A stretch of 64,000 nucleotides of DNA, taken from contig CAZZNE010000006.1 of the NCBI GenBank assembly GCA_964655525.1, forward strand, positions 1 to 64,000, read 5' to 3'. Of the stretch, positions 34,058-43,063 are shown piece by piece; the stretch's first letter is position 1; each line of letters opens with the position of its first letter. The notes below the pieces were generated by a model. It was not told where the DNA came from and did not search any database. It worked only from the letters and a program-made list of their open reading frames with translations. Source of the stretch: DLAJ01 sp964655525. GTDB lineage: Bacteria; Bacillota; Clostridia; Lachnospirales; Lachnospiraceae. The position numbers were made by a program, and so were the translations under genes.

Positions 34058-35725
34058 TTAGTCCGCATATTTCATGAGCGCATCCACAATATCGGGATAA
34101 ATAAAATAACCACCCCTGCGGTAATAGAGTCCGAAGTTCTCGCCTGTCCCATCAAACGCCCCGTTGTCCCACCATAAGCAGGTGATTCCCCGCGCTCTGG
34201 CAGCTGCAATATAATATGCGGCATACTCCACGCGGTCCTGCGTGTTATGGTCTTTATCGCGCGCGCCAAATTCGCCGATCACCACCGGGATTCCCTGACT
34301 GATATAACGGTCATAAAGCTTGTCCATGAAATAATCAATATCCCTTGTGGAACTCGTCTGTCCGGCATCAAAGGTTGATTTGCTTCCGGAATCGTCCGGC
34401 GACTGAAGTGCGAAATTGTACGGCGTATACGCGTGTACGGACACAATGATCCGGTTTTCTGCTTCCCCCGGATCCACCGGAAGAACAAAGTCCTTGTGCA
34501 GCGCACCGTCAGGCGACGCATCATAGCCGGGAACCATCAGATAACGGGAACCATTGTTTCCTCCGCCTGCACGCACCGTATTCACAAACACCTGATTGAG
34601 TGTGTTGATGCATGCGATCGCATCCAGACATTCCTCGCTGTTATTATCAATCCACCACTCATGGGAACTCCCGACCAGACGCGGCTCATTCATTCCCTCA
34701 AAGATCAGATGCTCGTCATAATCGGCAAACCGCGCGGAAAGCTGTGTCCAGATCGCGGTAATATAGCGGATGGACTGCTCTAAATGTGCGGTATCGGGAA
34801 AATAGCAATCCTCCTGCGTGTCATGATGAATATTCAGGATAATATACATCCCGTTATCGATTCCGTAATCAACGACTTCCTGCACACGGTTCAGCCATAC
34901 CTCGGAAATCGTAAAATCATCATCCACAAAATGTCCGTGCCACGTCACCGGAACACGCATCGTATGAAAGCCGGCCGCTGCGATATCATCAATCATTTCC
35001 TTTGTCGTGGCAACGGAAACCCAGCATGTTTCACTGTCAAGCTCATTCTCATAACCGCCGGTCAAAAATGCATCAAGCGTATTGCCGAGCGACCATCCGA
35101 TCTTCATATCATGTACAAAAGCAAGCGCATCGTTATCCGGTATTTCAAAGTCCGCCATGACGACCTCCGGAATCTCATAGGACAACTCCACATCGTCATC
35201 CGCGTCTCCGCTCCCCCCATCGTCCGCCTGCACATCCCCGCTTCCGTCATCGTTTTCCTGCCCATCGGCATTTCCGGCATCGTTTTCCTGACCGTCGGCG
35301 CTATCTGTCTGCGTATCCCCGGCGGCATCCTGACCGGAATCCGCTTCGGGCGTTGTCTTCAGCGTATATGATTCATATGCGCCGCAGCCGTTTGACAGAA
35401 ACAATGCCATCGCAATGATCAGAACGATCATCGCCGCCGTAATCAGCCTCCCCCTTGACGCGCTTCTCCGCCTTCTTCTGAAAGGCGCGGTATCATCCGG
35501 TCTGTGCGATACATGCCTTTTCCCTGTATGCATCGTTACCGCTGCCGCTGCAGGCGCGCTGCCGCTCACATGGTAATCGCGCGGTTCCAAGACTCCCTGC
35601 GAAATCGCTTTCTCTTTTCCCGCCGTCTGCGTCGTTAACGCAGCCTGACGCACCGCCCGCTGCGCCACGCTGCGGGCCAGCATGGCGTCAATCTGCGCCA
35701 TTCTCTTTTTGGTAATTCCGCTCAT
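34058..35725 (-). CDS. Membrane-anchored GH5 endoglucanase-type glycoside hydrolase
   Basis: The 555-residue protein has a cytoplasmic N-terminus of about 90 residues, one membrane helix (LITAAMIVLIIAMALFLSNG), an acidic Asp/Gly/Asn linker with repeated GQENDDGSGD-like units, and an extracellular GH5 domain from about residue 200. Catalytic residues are the acid/base Glu in LIFEGMNEPRL and nucleophile Glu in PVVIGEFGARD. The HHDTQ segment matches the family. It should cut beta-1,4-glucan-type polymers at the cell surface. The long cytoplasmic part before the helix is unusual for a secreted cellulase. GGAGGA precedes the ATG. Confidence 0.93.
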   Translation of the reverse strand: MSGITKKRMAQIDAMLARSVAQRAVRQAALTTQTAGKEKAISQGVLEPRDYHVSGSAPAAAAVTMHTGKRHVSHRPDDTAPFRRRRRSASRGRLITAAMIVLIIAMALFLSNGCGAYESYTLKTTPEADSGQDAAGDTQTDSADGQENDAGNADGQENDDGSGDVQADDGGSGDADDDVELSYEIPEVVMADFEIPDNDALAFVHDMKIGWSLGNTLDAFLTGGYENELDSETCWVSVATTKEMIDDIAAAGFHTMRVPVTWHGHFVDDDFTISEVWLNRVQEVVDYGIDNGMYIILNIHHDTQEDCYFPDTAHLEQSIRYITAIWTQLSARFADYDEHLIFEGMNEPRLVGSSHEWWIDNNSEECLDAIACINTLNQVFVNTVRAGGGNNGSRYLMVPGYDASPDGALHKDFVLPVDPGEAENRIIVSVHAYTPYNFALQSPDDSGSKSTFDAGQTSSTRDIDYFMDKLYDRYISQGIPVVIGEFGARDKDHNTQDRVEYAAYYIAAARARGITCLWWDNGAFDGTGENFGLYYRRGGYFIYPDIVDALMKYAD

Positions 35726-35820
35726 ATTCCTCCTCCGTTTTTTTACTTATTTATTTTCTATTATTTCATTGTCTTTTCTGCTTTGTAGGGTCTTTCTCTT
35801 TTTTGATTTCCTTACTTCGT

Positions 35821-36069
35821 TTACGCACAGTCCGCTTCGTCCCCGTTATCCTGCGCGATGTGCTGTTCCAAAATATCGCGTGCCTGCTCGATCGTCACGC
35901 CCGATTCCTCTAGGAACCCTGCGATCTCCGCGATCTCTTTTGCGCGTTTTTCCTGCCTGAGCGCTTCCAGCTCCTTATTCTCGGATTGAAGCCTCGTCTT
36001 TAGTCCCTGAATCAGTTCTTCTTTCTCCCTGATCTTGTCCTCTATCGTTTTTCTCGGTCCTCTGGACAT
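35821..36069 (-). CDS. Coiled-coil protein of unknown function, 82 residues
   Basis: A highly charged helix (KTIEDKIREKEELIQGLKTR and following heptads, about residues 8-48) predicts a coiled coil, followed by EIAGFLEESGVTIEQARDIL, a small helical motif. The start has GGAGG. It lies 95 bases upstream of the GH5 gene and may share a transcript. I do not recognise the family. Confidence 0.65.
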   Translation of the reverse strand: MSRGPRKTIEDKIREKEELIQGLKTRLQSENKELEALRQEKRAKEIAEIAGFLEESGVTIEQARDILEQHIAQDNGDEADCA

Positions 36070-36183
36070 GCTGCACCTCCATTGATCATTTTTTGTCCCG
36101 GCGGAAACTCCTTTTCCGGTTCTCTTTTATGACTCTCTATAGTATATGTGCATGTCCCTCAAAAAAGAACCTTGCTTATCCTT

Positions 36184-37392
36184 TTATACATTCTCCCCCT
36201 GCTGTTTTGTCTTTCCCACAAGATGCGTGTGCGCCGCCAATCCGAGAAGCAAAAGAACCGGGAATATCACCGCCGCCAGAATGCCGCTCTGCAAATGATC
36301 TCCGAAAGCCCCCGAAACGATACCGACAAGCGTCGGACCTCCTGAGCAGCCCAGATCCCCTGCAAGCGCCAAAAGTGCAAACAGCGCCGTTCCTCCTCTT
36401 TTCACGGATGCCGCCGCAATGCTGAACGTACCCGGCCACAAAATACCGACGGACATTCCGCACAGCCCGCAGCCGATCAGTCCGATCACCGGATTCGGCA
36501 CGAGCGCGATCAAAAAATATGTTCCCAGACAGAGCGCGCCGCTCGCATACATAAAATGCTTCAGATTCATGCGTTCTCCGGCTTTCCCGTAAAACGCCCG
36601 CGCGCTCCCCATCAAAATTGCAAACAGCATCGGTCCCGCCAGATCGCCAACCGTTTTATTGACCTGCAAACCCTTTTCAGCAAAGGTGGACGCCCACTGG
36701 CTCACCGCCTGCTCGCATGCTCCGGCACACAGCATGAGAAGCATGAGCGCCCAAAACAGTTTCATGCCCGCAAGCTCCTTTACGCTCATACCTTTTTCGC
36801 CATCTTCGATCAACGGCGCGATCGGCACTCTCAAAAAGGCCACCGCGTTGCACACGGGAACAAGCGCCCATAACAGTGCCAGCCATTTCCAGCGTTCAAT
36901 GCCTGCAACAGCAAAAAACGCCGTAGAAAACAGCACGACCGCCACATGCCCCCAGCAATAAAACGAATGCAGAAGGCTCATTGCCTTTTCCTTGTTATCG
37001 GACGGACACGCCTCCACGATCGGACTGACAAGCACCTCCAAAAGCCCGCCTCCAACCGCATAGATCATCACAGCGATCAACAGCCCGTAAAACGGATCAC
37101 TGAAAATATCCGGCAGTACCGTTAAAAAAATCAGTCCCGCCGCCGCAAACACCTGCGCCAGCACGGCGGATACGCGATACCCAATGCGATCTACCAATCC
37201 GATGGACAAGAGATCGACCAATAGCTGCAATCCGAAATTGACCGTCACCAGCATTGTGATACGCGAAAGGGAAATGCCATACTGCGAATGGAAGTTCAAA
37301 AACAAAAGCGGCGCAAAATTATTGACGATCGCCTGAACCATATAGCCGACAAAGCACGCGTACATCGTTTTATTGTAATCGTTATTTTTCAT
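36184..37392 (-). CDS. Major facilitator superfamily transporter
   Basis: The 402-residue membrane protein has 12 helices and the MFS layout with a central loop of charged residues (LIEDGEKGMSVKELAG). An N-terminal NNFAPLLFLNFHSQYGISLS segment and DLLSIGLVDRIGYR loop resemble sugar or drug MFS carriers. Substrate unknown. AAAGGA lies before the ATG, and the lipoprotein gene ends 20 bases upstream of it, so both are probably one operon. Confidence 0.9.
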   Translation of the reverse strand: MKNNDYNKTMYACFVGYMVQAIVNNFAPLLFLNFHSQYGISLSRITMLVTVNFGLQLLVDLLSIGLVDRIGYRVSAVLAQVFAAAGLIFLTVLPDIFSDPFYGLLIAVMIYAVGGGLLEVLVSPIVEACPSDNKEKAMSLLHSFYCWGHVAVVLFSTAFFAVAGIERWKWLALLWALVPVCNAVAFLRVPIAPLIEDGEKGMSVKELAGMKLFWALMLLMLCAGACEQAVSQWASTFAEKGLQVNKTVGDLAGPMLFAILMGSARAFYGKAGERMNLKHFMYASGALCLGTYFLIALVPNPVIGLIGCGLCGMSVGILWPGTFSIAAASVKRGGTALFALLALAGDLGCSGGPTLVGIVSGAFGDHLQSGILAAVIFPVLLLLGLAAHTHLVGKTKQQGENV

Positions 37393-37412
37393 TTCTGTTC
37401 CTTTGCATAGAT

Positions 37413-38096
37413 TTAGAAGCCAAAAATCTCTTCTATTAATTCCTCATATTCTTCCATGGAGATTTCTTCATCACGATAAGTAAAATCACTGTTTTCATCA
37501 TAGGTATCGTCAGCGGATTCCCAGTATTCCGCCCCCAGCTTAAACTCGTCTGCAATATTTTCTCCGCCTTCGTACCTCGTCAACCAATAGGTCTGCCTTC
37601 CCACATGCGAAGTATCACTATGTACGATCCAGGTTGCATGATCGTAGACCGCGTAAGACAATTCCCTCGCAGTTCCCTCCCCTTCTGCTAACACATATAC
37701 TTTTCCGTCTCTTGCGTCAAAATACAACCCTCCATATGGTCCATTCACAATTTGCTCGTTTTCGCCATCATTATCCAGATCGATCCGCTCTCCGACAGAA
37801 TGACAATCCCACTCATCCTCATCATGTGACAGCTGGTCAAACAGGAACCCCTTTTCATCTCCATCGTCATAAAATGCCGGAATTTCGCCGGCAAGAAATG
37901 CATCCAGCAATTCTTCCGGTCCAAGCTCAGCAACAACCGTGTCTTCCTCATCTGTTTCCTGCGTGCTCGCCCATGCGTTTGTTTCCTGCATTTCCACATC
38001 CGATAACCCATTTTCCTTATTATCTTGTGAAGCACCGCAGCCACTTAACACAAATAGGCAAAACATAAACACAACGATATCATCAAAACTTCTCAT
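37413..38096 (-). CDS. Acidic lipoprotein of unknown function
   Basis: The signal peptide MRSFDDIVVFMFCLFVLSGC ends at the lipobox LSGC. The secreted part is very acidic, with the segment IDLDNDGENEQIVNGPYGG that resembles calcium-binding FG-GAP or dockerin-like loops. Function is unknown. The start at 38096 has AAAGGA upstream; 11 codons before it are open but lack a ribosome site. It has its own near-perfect promoter and precedes the MFS gene. Confidence 0.8.
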   Translation of the reverse strand: MRSFDDIVVFMFCLFVLSGCGASQDNKENGLSDVEMQETNAWASTQETDEEDTVVAELGPEELLDAFLAGEIPAFYDDGDEKGFLFDQLSHDEDEWDCHSVGERIDLDNDGENEQIVNGPYGGLYFDARDGKVYVLAEGEGTARELSYAVYDHATWIVHSDTSHVGRQTYWLTRYEGGENIADEFKLGAEYWESADDTYDENSDFTYRDEEISMEEYEELIEEIFGF

Positions 38097-38132
38097 GATA
38101 TTTCCTTTCGTCCAGCGCAATTTTTTCATTCA

Positions 38133-38161
38133 ATTATATATCTTTTTGTTTGACATTTCAA
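38133..38161 (-). promoter_or_regulatory. Promoter of the acidic lipoprotein-MFS unit
   Basis: Minus-strand TTGAAA (38161-38156) and TATAAT (38138-38133) are 17 bases apart; the start site lies about 30 bases before the lipoprotein ATG. Confidence 0.8.
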
Positions 38162-38243
38162 TTTTTCGTAAAAAACAAGTACCGATAAATCTCAGTTTCC
38201 CATGCCACCATGGCTGATGACAATAAAGAAAATCATCCCCGTT

Positions 38244-41087
38244 TCACCCTTCCGCATCCATATCCAGCGCTTTCAGCTTCTCCTCCATCGTATTTCCAAG
38301 CCGCTTCGTCTGCGTCATATGTTCTTGCCGAAGCTGCTCGCTCCGCAATGCGATTTCCTCGCGCAGTTCTCTTGACGAGAGCAGCGCGCAGCCCTGTCCG
38401 CGAATGATGATCTGCTCCAAGCCATCCGACGTTGCCACTGTGATCCGGTATTTTTTGCCGTTCTCATGCGCAAATTTTTCAATATATTGATCTGCGGTCT
38501 CCGCTTCCTTTGTAAAGACCACATGAATATTATGATAATCAATGACCTCCTCGGCATGTCCCTGCACACGGTACGCGTCAAATACCACAATGACCTCACA
38601 GCCCCGCATCGCCTGATAATTGCACAGCACATCCATGAGTTTACCGCGCGCCGCATCCACATTCACCCCGGCAAGCGCACTGAGATCCTCCCATGCAAAG
38701 ATCACGTTATAGCCGTCTACAAGGAGGTATTCTTCATTCGCCGCAGCTCCTGGTTTCTGCCTCTTGACTGCCGCACTCCGATCACCTGCTATGCCCTTTG
38801 CCCTGCTCGAAGCGCGCACACCATCTGCCGCATTCCCGCTGTCTGCCAGCCATCCGCCATCATAACGCCTGCTCCAGATTTTTCTCTCGGATGCATCATC
38901 CTTCCGGTTTGCGCCGCCGCTTCTTTTTATGATCTCGTCGATTTCCTCCGTGCCGATCGCGCGCTCTTCATTTTCTTTTACAAAATCAGACGCATACATG
39001 CCATCCTCATCTGTCGGCATATCCCCGCCCGCATACACGCCGGCTCTTCCTGCATATCCGGATACATACCCATTATCCGCTCCTGCATAACCGAACTTCT
39101 CCGCCGCTTCCCCTGCTTCCGCAGTCCGTTTCTCCGCCAAAGGAATGGCTTCCATATGCATGTAATCATATACCTCGTTCCACGGCACATAAAATCCGGC
39201 GCCGTGCCCGCAAAAAATCGAGCCCGTCGGATTCTCCGTATCCGCCTCCGGGTCATAGCCGCTTCCCGAGACGATCTCCTGCGCATTATGGCAGCGTTCG
39301 TAACCGTGCAGGGATAGATTCATTTTGCCGCGTCCTTTTGTATAGGCGGCAAGTTCCTTTGCATAATCCGCCATCTCCGATGCCGGAACGATTCCCTCAA
39401 GCGTCATCATCTCCGCCGTCGCTTCCGCATCGGCTTCCGGCGCGCCAAACTGCGCGTGCTTTTTTTCCATATCAGTCATGACTCTGCCGATCTGCTGTGC
39501 GGGCACGGTAATGCAAAAACGATAATAGGGCTCCAACAGCACGCACCGCGCGCTCCGAAGTCCCTGCCGCACCGCCCGGTAGGTAGCCTGCCTGAAATCA
39601 CCGCCCTCGGTATGTTTCAAATGTGCCCGCCCCGACACGAGCGTGATTTTCATATCCGTGATCGGCGCACCCGTTAGCACACCGACATGCTCTTTTTCCT
39701 CTAAATGCGTCAGAACCAGCCGCTGCCAGTTCTTTTCAAGAATCTCCTCGCTGCAGGCACTCGCAAACACAAGCCCGCTCCCCGGCTCTCCCGGTTCCAT
39801 GAGAAGATGCACCTCCGCATAATGCCTAAGCGGCTCATAATGGCCGACGCCCTCCACCGGCTCGGCAAGCGTCTCCCGATACACGATCTTCCCCGCGCCG
39901 AAATGGACTGCCACATCAAACCGTTCCGCGATCATCCTCTGAAGCACCTCGGTCTGCACCTCGCCCATGAGCTGCACATGAATCTCCGAAAGCTGTTCGT
40001 CCCAGCATACATGAAGCTGCGGCTCCTCCTCCTCAAGCTGACAAAGCTTCGGCATAAACTGTGCCGCTGAAACATCGTCTGGCAGGATGAGCCGATAGGT
40101 CAGCACGGGAACGAAAAACGGCTGCGCCGATGCGTTTTCCGCTCCTAAGCCCTCTCCCGCCGCGGTGGCGGTGAGCCCCGTGACCGCGCAGACCTCTCCT
40201 GCCTGCACCGATGCGGGCGTTTCGTACCGCGCACCCGAATAGATGCGGATCTGATTGATTTTTTCACTATGCGCGCATTCGCCGTCACCATAGTTCACCG
40301 CATCGCGCACCGCAAGAGAGCCGCCCGTTATTTTTAAGTACGTCAGGCGGTTTCCCTGCGCATCCCTGCCGATCTTATACACCCTTGCCGCAAACGCCTC
40401 TCCATAAGTCTTTTCAGGCGCATAGCGCTCCAGCGCGGCAAGCAGCTCCCGAACACCCTCGTTTTTCAACGCAGAGCCAAAAAAGCACGGGAACAGCTTC
40501 CGATCTGCAATAAGCGCGGAAATCTGATTGTCCGTCAATACTCCGTCAGCCAGATATTGTTCCAGCGCCTGCTCACAGACAAGCGCCGCCTGCTCATAAA
40601 ACGATTCCGTTCCCTGCGTTTCAAAATCCAGACAGCCCGCGGACAGCTTCGCCGTAAGCTCCGCCATGAGCGCCTCCCTTTCCCAGCAGGGTAAATCCGT
40701 TTTATTAATAAATAAAAAAACGGGAATCCGGTATCGTGCAAGCAGCCGCCACAAGGTCTCCGTATGCCCCTGTACCCCGTCGGGCGCGCTGACGACTAAG
40801 ATCGCGGCATCCAATATCTGCAGCGCGCGCTCCGTCTCAGCCGAAAAATCCACATGTCCCGGCGTATCGACCAGCGTCAGTTGCAGCTTGGGAGTCCGGA
40901 TCATGGCCTGCTTTGAAAATATTGTGATCCCCCGCTCCCGCTCCATCTCGAAATTGTCTAAAAAAGCATCCTGCTTATCGACCCTTCCTACCTTTTTGAT
41001 CGTTCCGCCCGTATAAAGCAGCGCTTCGGACAAGGTCGTTTTTCCCGAATCCACATGTGCGAGAATTCCGCATACCAGTTTTTTCAT
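38244..41087 (-). CDS. TetM-like ribosomal GTPase fused to a YacP/Rae1-type NYN endoribonuclease
   Basis: The 947 residues hold two known modules. Residues 1 to about 665 form a translation-factor GTPase of the TetM/EF-G type: G1 GILAHVDSGKTTLSEA, G2 RGITIF, G3 DTPGHVDF, G4 NKTD, then domains that reach the decoding site, ending with NPTGSIFCGHGAGFYVPWNE. A disordered linker (about 665-784, rich in Gly/Ala/Tyr) leads to an NYN/PIN domain from residue 785, with the acidic residues Asp791 (LLVDGYNVI), Asp837 (VVFDAY), Asp866 (AETADQYIE) and Asp888 (VATSDGLEQ). The last domain resembles YacP (Rae1), which cuts mRNA in the ribosomal A site. A ribosome-rescue or stress nuclease is inferred. The start overlaps the upstream stop by ATGA. 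Confidence 0.9.
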   Translation of the reverse strand: MKKLVCGILAHVDSGKTTLSEALLYTGGTIKKVGRVDKQDAFLDNFEMERERGITIFSKQAMIRTPKLQLTLVDTPGHVDFSAETERALQILDAAILVVSAPDGVQGHTETLWRLLARYRIPVFLFINKTDLPCWEREALMAELTAKLSAGCLDFETQGTESFYEQAALVCEQALEQYLADGVLTDNQISALIADRKLFPCFFGSALKNEGVRELLAALERYAPEKTYGEAFAARVYKIGRDAQGNRLTYLKITGGSLAVRDAVNYGDGECAHSEKINQIRIYSGARYETPASVQAGEVCAVTGLTATAAGEGLGAENASAQPFFVPVLTYRLILPDDVSAAQFMPKLCQLEEEEPQLHVCWDEQLSEIHVQLMGEVQTEVLQRMIAERFDVAVHFGAGKIVYRETLAEPVEGVGHYEPLRHYAEVHLLMEPGEPGSGLVFASACSEEILEKNWQRLVLTHLEEKEHVGVLTGAPITDMKITLVSGRAHLKHTEGGDFRQATYRAVRQGLRSARCVLLEPYYRFCITVPAQQIGRVMTDMEKKHAQFGAPEADAEATAEMMTLEGIVPASEMADYAKELAAYTKGRGKMNLSLHGYERCHNAQEIVSGSGYDPEADTENPTGSIFCGHGAGFYVPWNEVYDYMHMEAIPLAEKRTAEAGEAAEKFGYAGADNGYVSGYAGRAGVYAGGDMPTDEDGMYASDFVKENEERAIGTEEIDEIIKRSGGANRKDDASERKIWSRRYDGGWLADSGNAADGVRASSRAKGIAGDRSAAVKRQKPGAAANEEYLLVDGYNVIFAWEDLSALAGVNVDAARGKLMDVLCNYQAMRGCEVIVVFDAYRVQGHAEEVIDYHNIHVVFTKEAETADQYIEKFAHENGKKYRITVATSDGLEQIIIRGQGCALLSSRELREEIALRSEQLRQEHMTQTKRLGNTMEEKLKALDMDAEG

Positions 41088-42715
41088 AAGTCACCCAAGA
41101 TCCCCGAAATGCCGTCCTGCTGAAACCGTTCTTTATAATAACCGAGTTCATTCTGAATCAAAGAATCAATGACCTCCATGCCAAGCAGTTCGACGGGCGC
41201 CTGATCGTCCGTCAAAAGATGCTCTCCCGCCTCATAAGAAACAATGCGCTCCTGAACCTCCTGCATTAAAGACCGCAGCGCATCATCCGCCAACACCTCC
41301 GCATGCGCCGCAAGCAGCGGCAGCATATCCGCATGCTGTGAGGCAAACAATTCCCGGTTCGTCGTTCCCGGCACGTCCACCGTGTAGACATGGGGAAAAA
41401 CAGCGGCGATCGTATCCGCCAGATACGCGTTGATGCTGCTCTCGCTATTGCTATGCATATTCATATTGACGACCATGACGCCATTTTCCGTTAAATGCTC
41501 CTTGACCAGCGTAAAAAACTCAATGGAGGACATCTGAAACGGTATCGTAATATCCTGATATGCGTCCACCATGATGACATCATAGCGCTCGTCCGCCGCC
41601 TGTAAATACGCCCTGCCGTCATAATTGACCGTGCGCACAGACTGCGGAAGGTCAAAATAGCGCTCCGACAAATCCGTAATCTTTTCATCAATCTCCACGC
41701 CGACAATATCCATATCCGCAATGCCCATCCCATCGCGATACGCAAGACACTGCCTCGCATAGGTTCCGGTTCCCATCCCGAGTATGAGCATTTGAAGCTG
41801 ACCGTCATACGGGTAATCCGGGTTCATGAGCGGCGCCGCCATCGCATAATCATAGTACATCCCGGTCAGCTCCTTATTTTTCATCGTCACCGACTGCACG
41901 CCAAACAGCACGTTCGTGGAAAGGATCACGCTGTTGCCCGTATCCTTCACCTGCAGATAATTGTACACGGACTCTCCCTCATACACTAAATCGGACTCCC
42001 AAAACGCGAAGCTCGTTGAATGCCCGCACACCAGACAAACGATAAAAAATACGATCGGCAGTCCCGTCCGCGTAAACTTTCTGCTCGTCGTAAAAAAATA
42101 AATGAGAGCCAGTACAAGCAGGATTCCACCGAAAATAAAGAACGTCATTGTCGTTCCGACCGCCGGGATCGTTACAAACGTCGGCAGAAATGTACCGATG
42201 ATACTGCCGATCGTATTGTACGCACCAAGCGTTCCGACAACTTTTCCGCTGTCGTCGAGGCTGTCCACCGTATATTTCACAAGGGACGGTGTCACCGTTC
42301 CGAGCAAAAAAAGCGGGAATACAAAAATGACCATACAGGCAAGAAACGCCGCAATGATCAGGAAATTGCTGTTGATCGTGACAACAAGCAGTCCGGCGAT
42401 TCCCAAAATGATATACTTTCCGACGACAGGGATTGCCGCGATCCAGATCGCTGCGATCAATATCCGCCGATACAGCCTTGCCGGGTCGGGGTGCTTGTCC
42501 GCGCTGCGTCCGCCGTAAATATTGCCGAGCGCCATCGCGATCATGATCGTTCCGATAATGATCGTCCAAACAATCTGCGACGAACTAAAATACGGTGCTA
42601 ACAGTCTGCTCGCTCCAAGCTCCACCGCCATCACGGACATACCCGCAAAAAATTCCGTGAGGTATAAATAATAGTTGTGTTGTAAAATCCCTTTATTCTG
42701 TCTTGTCTGTTCCAT
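41084..42715 (-). CDS. Membrane-fused spermidine synthase-like protein
   Basis: The 543 residues have an N-terminal membrane part with about seven helices (residues 17-240) and a C-terminal spermidine synthase/methyltransferase-fold domain (about 260-543) with LQMLILGMGTGTYARQC and VGVEIDEKITDLSERYF, DGRAYLQAADERYDVIMVDAYQ. The catalytic Asp of aminopropyl transfer is less certain because the polyamine pocket is altered, as in other membrane-fused members. Product unknown. The start at 42715 has GGAAGGA; 22 further codons are excluded. Its stop overlaps the GTPase-nuclease start, so the two are translationally coupled. Confidence 0.88.
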   Translation of the reverse strand: MEQTRQNKGILQHNYYLYLTEFFAGMSVMAVELGASRLLAPYFSSSQIVWTIIIGTIMIAMALGNIYGGRSADKHPDPARLYRRILIAAIWIAAIPVVGKYIILGIAGLLVVTINSNFLIIAAFLACMVIFVFPLFLLGTVTPSLVKYTVDSLDDSGKVVGTLGAYNTIGSIIGTFLPTFVTIPAVGTTMTFFIFGGILLVLALIYFFTTSRKFTRTGLPIVFFIVCLVCGHSTSFAFWESDLVYEGESVYNYLQVKDTGNSVILSTNVLFGVQSVTMKNKELTGMYYDYAMAAPLMNPDYPYDGQLQMLILGMGTGTYARQCLAYRDGMGIADMDIVGVEIDEKITDLSERYFDLPQSVRTVNYDGRAYLQAADERYDVIMVDAYQDITIPFQMSSIEFFTLVKEHLTENGVMVVNMNMHSNSESSINAYLADTIAAVFPHVYTVDVPGTTNRELFASQHADMLPLLAAHAEVLADDALRSLMQEVQERIVSYEAGEHLLTDDQAPVELLGMEVIDSLIQNELGYYKERFQQDGISGILGDL

Positions 42716-42765
42716 GCACTTTCCTTCCGTCTGGAAAGCCCCTATCCATCTTCTAAAATGATAAA

Positions 42766-42813
42766 GGCTGCTCTGTGTCATAATAATCTTTTTTATTATA
42801 ACACAAAGCAGCC
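42766..42813. repeat. Imperfect 48-base hairpin between the Feo locus and the synthase gene
   Basis: GGCTGCT-TGTGT-ATAAT pairs with its complement across a T-rich loop. On the minus strand a U-poor TTTATCATTTT follows, so termination of the Feo transcript is possible but weak; the left arm also carries a TATAAT. It lies just before the synthase gene. Confidence 0.5.
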
Positions 42814-42838
42814 CTTCATCCTATGATTTTATAAAGAA

Positions 42839-42988
42839 TTATTTCTTTGACTCCGTACAATGTCCGCTGCAATGACTACAGCCACACCCGCATTGGAGCG
42901 ATTTGCCGTTTTTCTTATCGCGCACCATGCTGCGTATGACAAACGCAACTGCCGCGATCAGTACTGCACCGACGATCAGATTTCCCAT
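42839..42988 (-). CDS. FeoB-associated Cys-rich membrane protein
   Basis: The 49 residues have one N-terminal helix (MGNLIVGAVLIAAVAFVIRS) and a cysteine cluster LQCGCGCSHCSGHC. This short protein next to feoB is common in Firmicutes and thought to help ferrous iron transport. The start has GGGGGAG upstream. It follows feoB by 75 bases and closes the Feo operon. Confidence 0.88.
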   Translation of the reverse strand: MGNLIVGAVLIAAVAFVIRSMVRDKKNGKSLQCGCGCSHCSGHCTESKK

Positions 42989-43063
42989 TCTGACTCCCCC
43001 ATCTTTCTATGATGTGCGGTATGGGTATGATACGCGCATACCGCAGGTTTATGATTTCATTTT

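Noticed and set aside
38244..41087. A simple tetracycline resistance gene
   Set aside because: TetM/TetO proteins are about 640 residues; this chain has a nuclease domain, lies in a core-looking operon and shows no transposon signs. Protection against tetracycline is untested but not the default reading.
42766..42813. A strong terminator of the Feo operon
   Set aside because: The stem is long but imperfect and the T run on the minus strand is interrupted; kept only as a hairpin.
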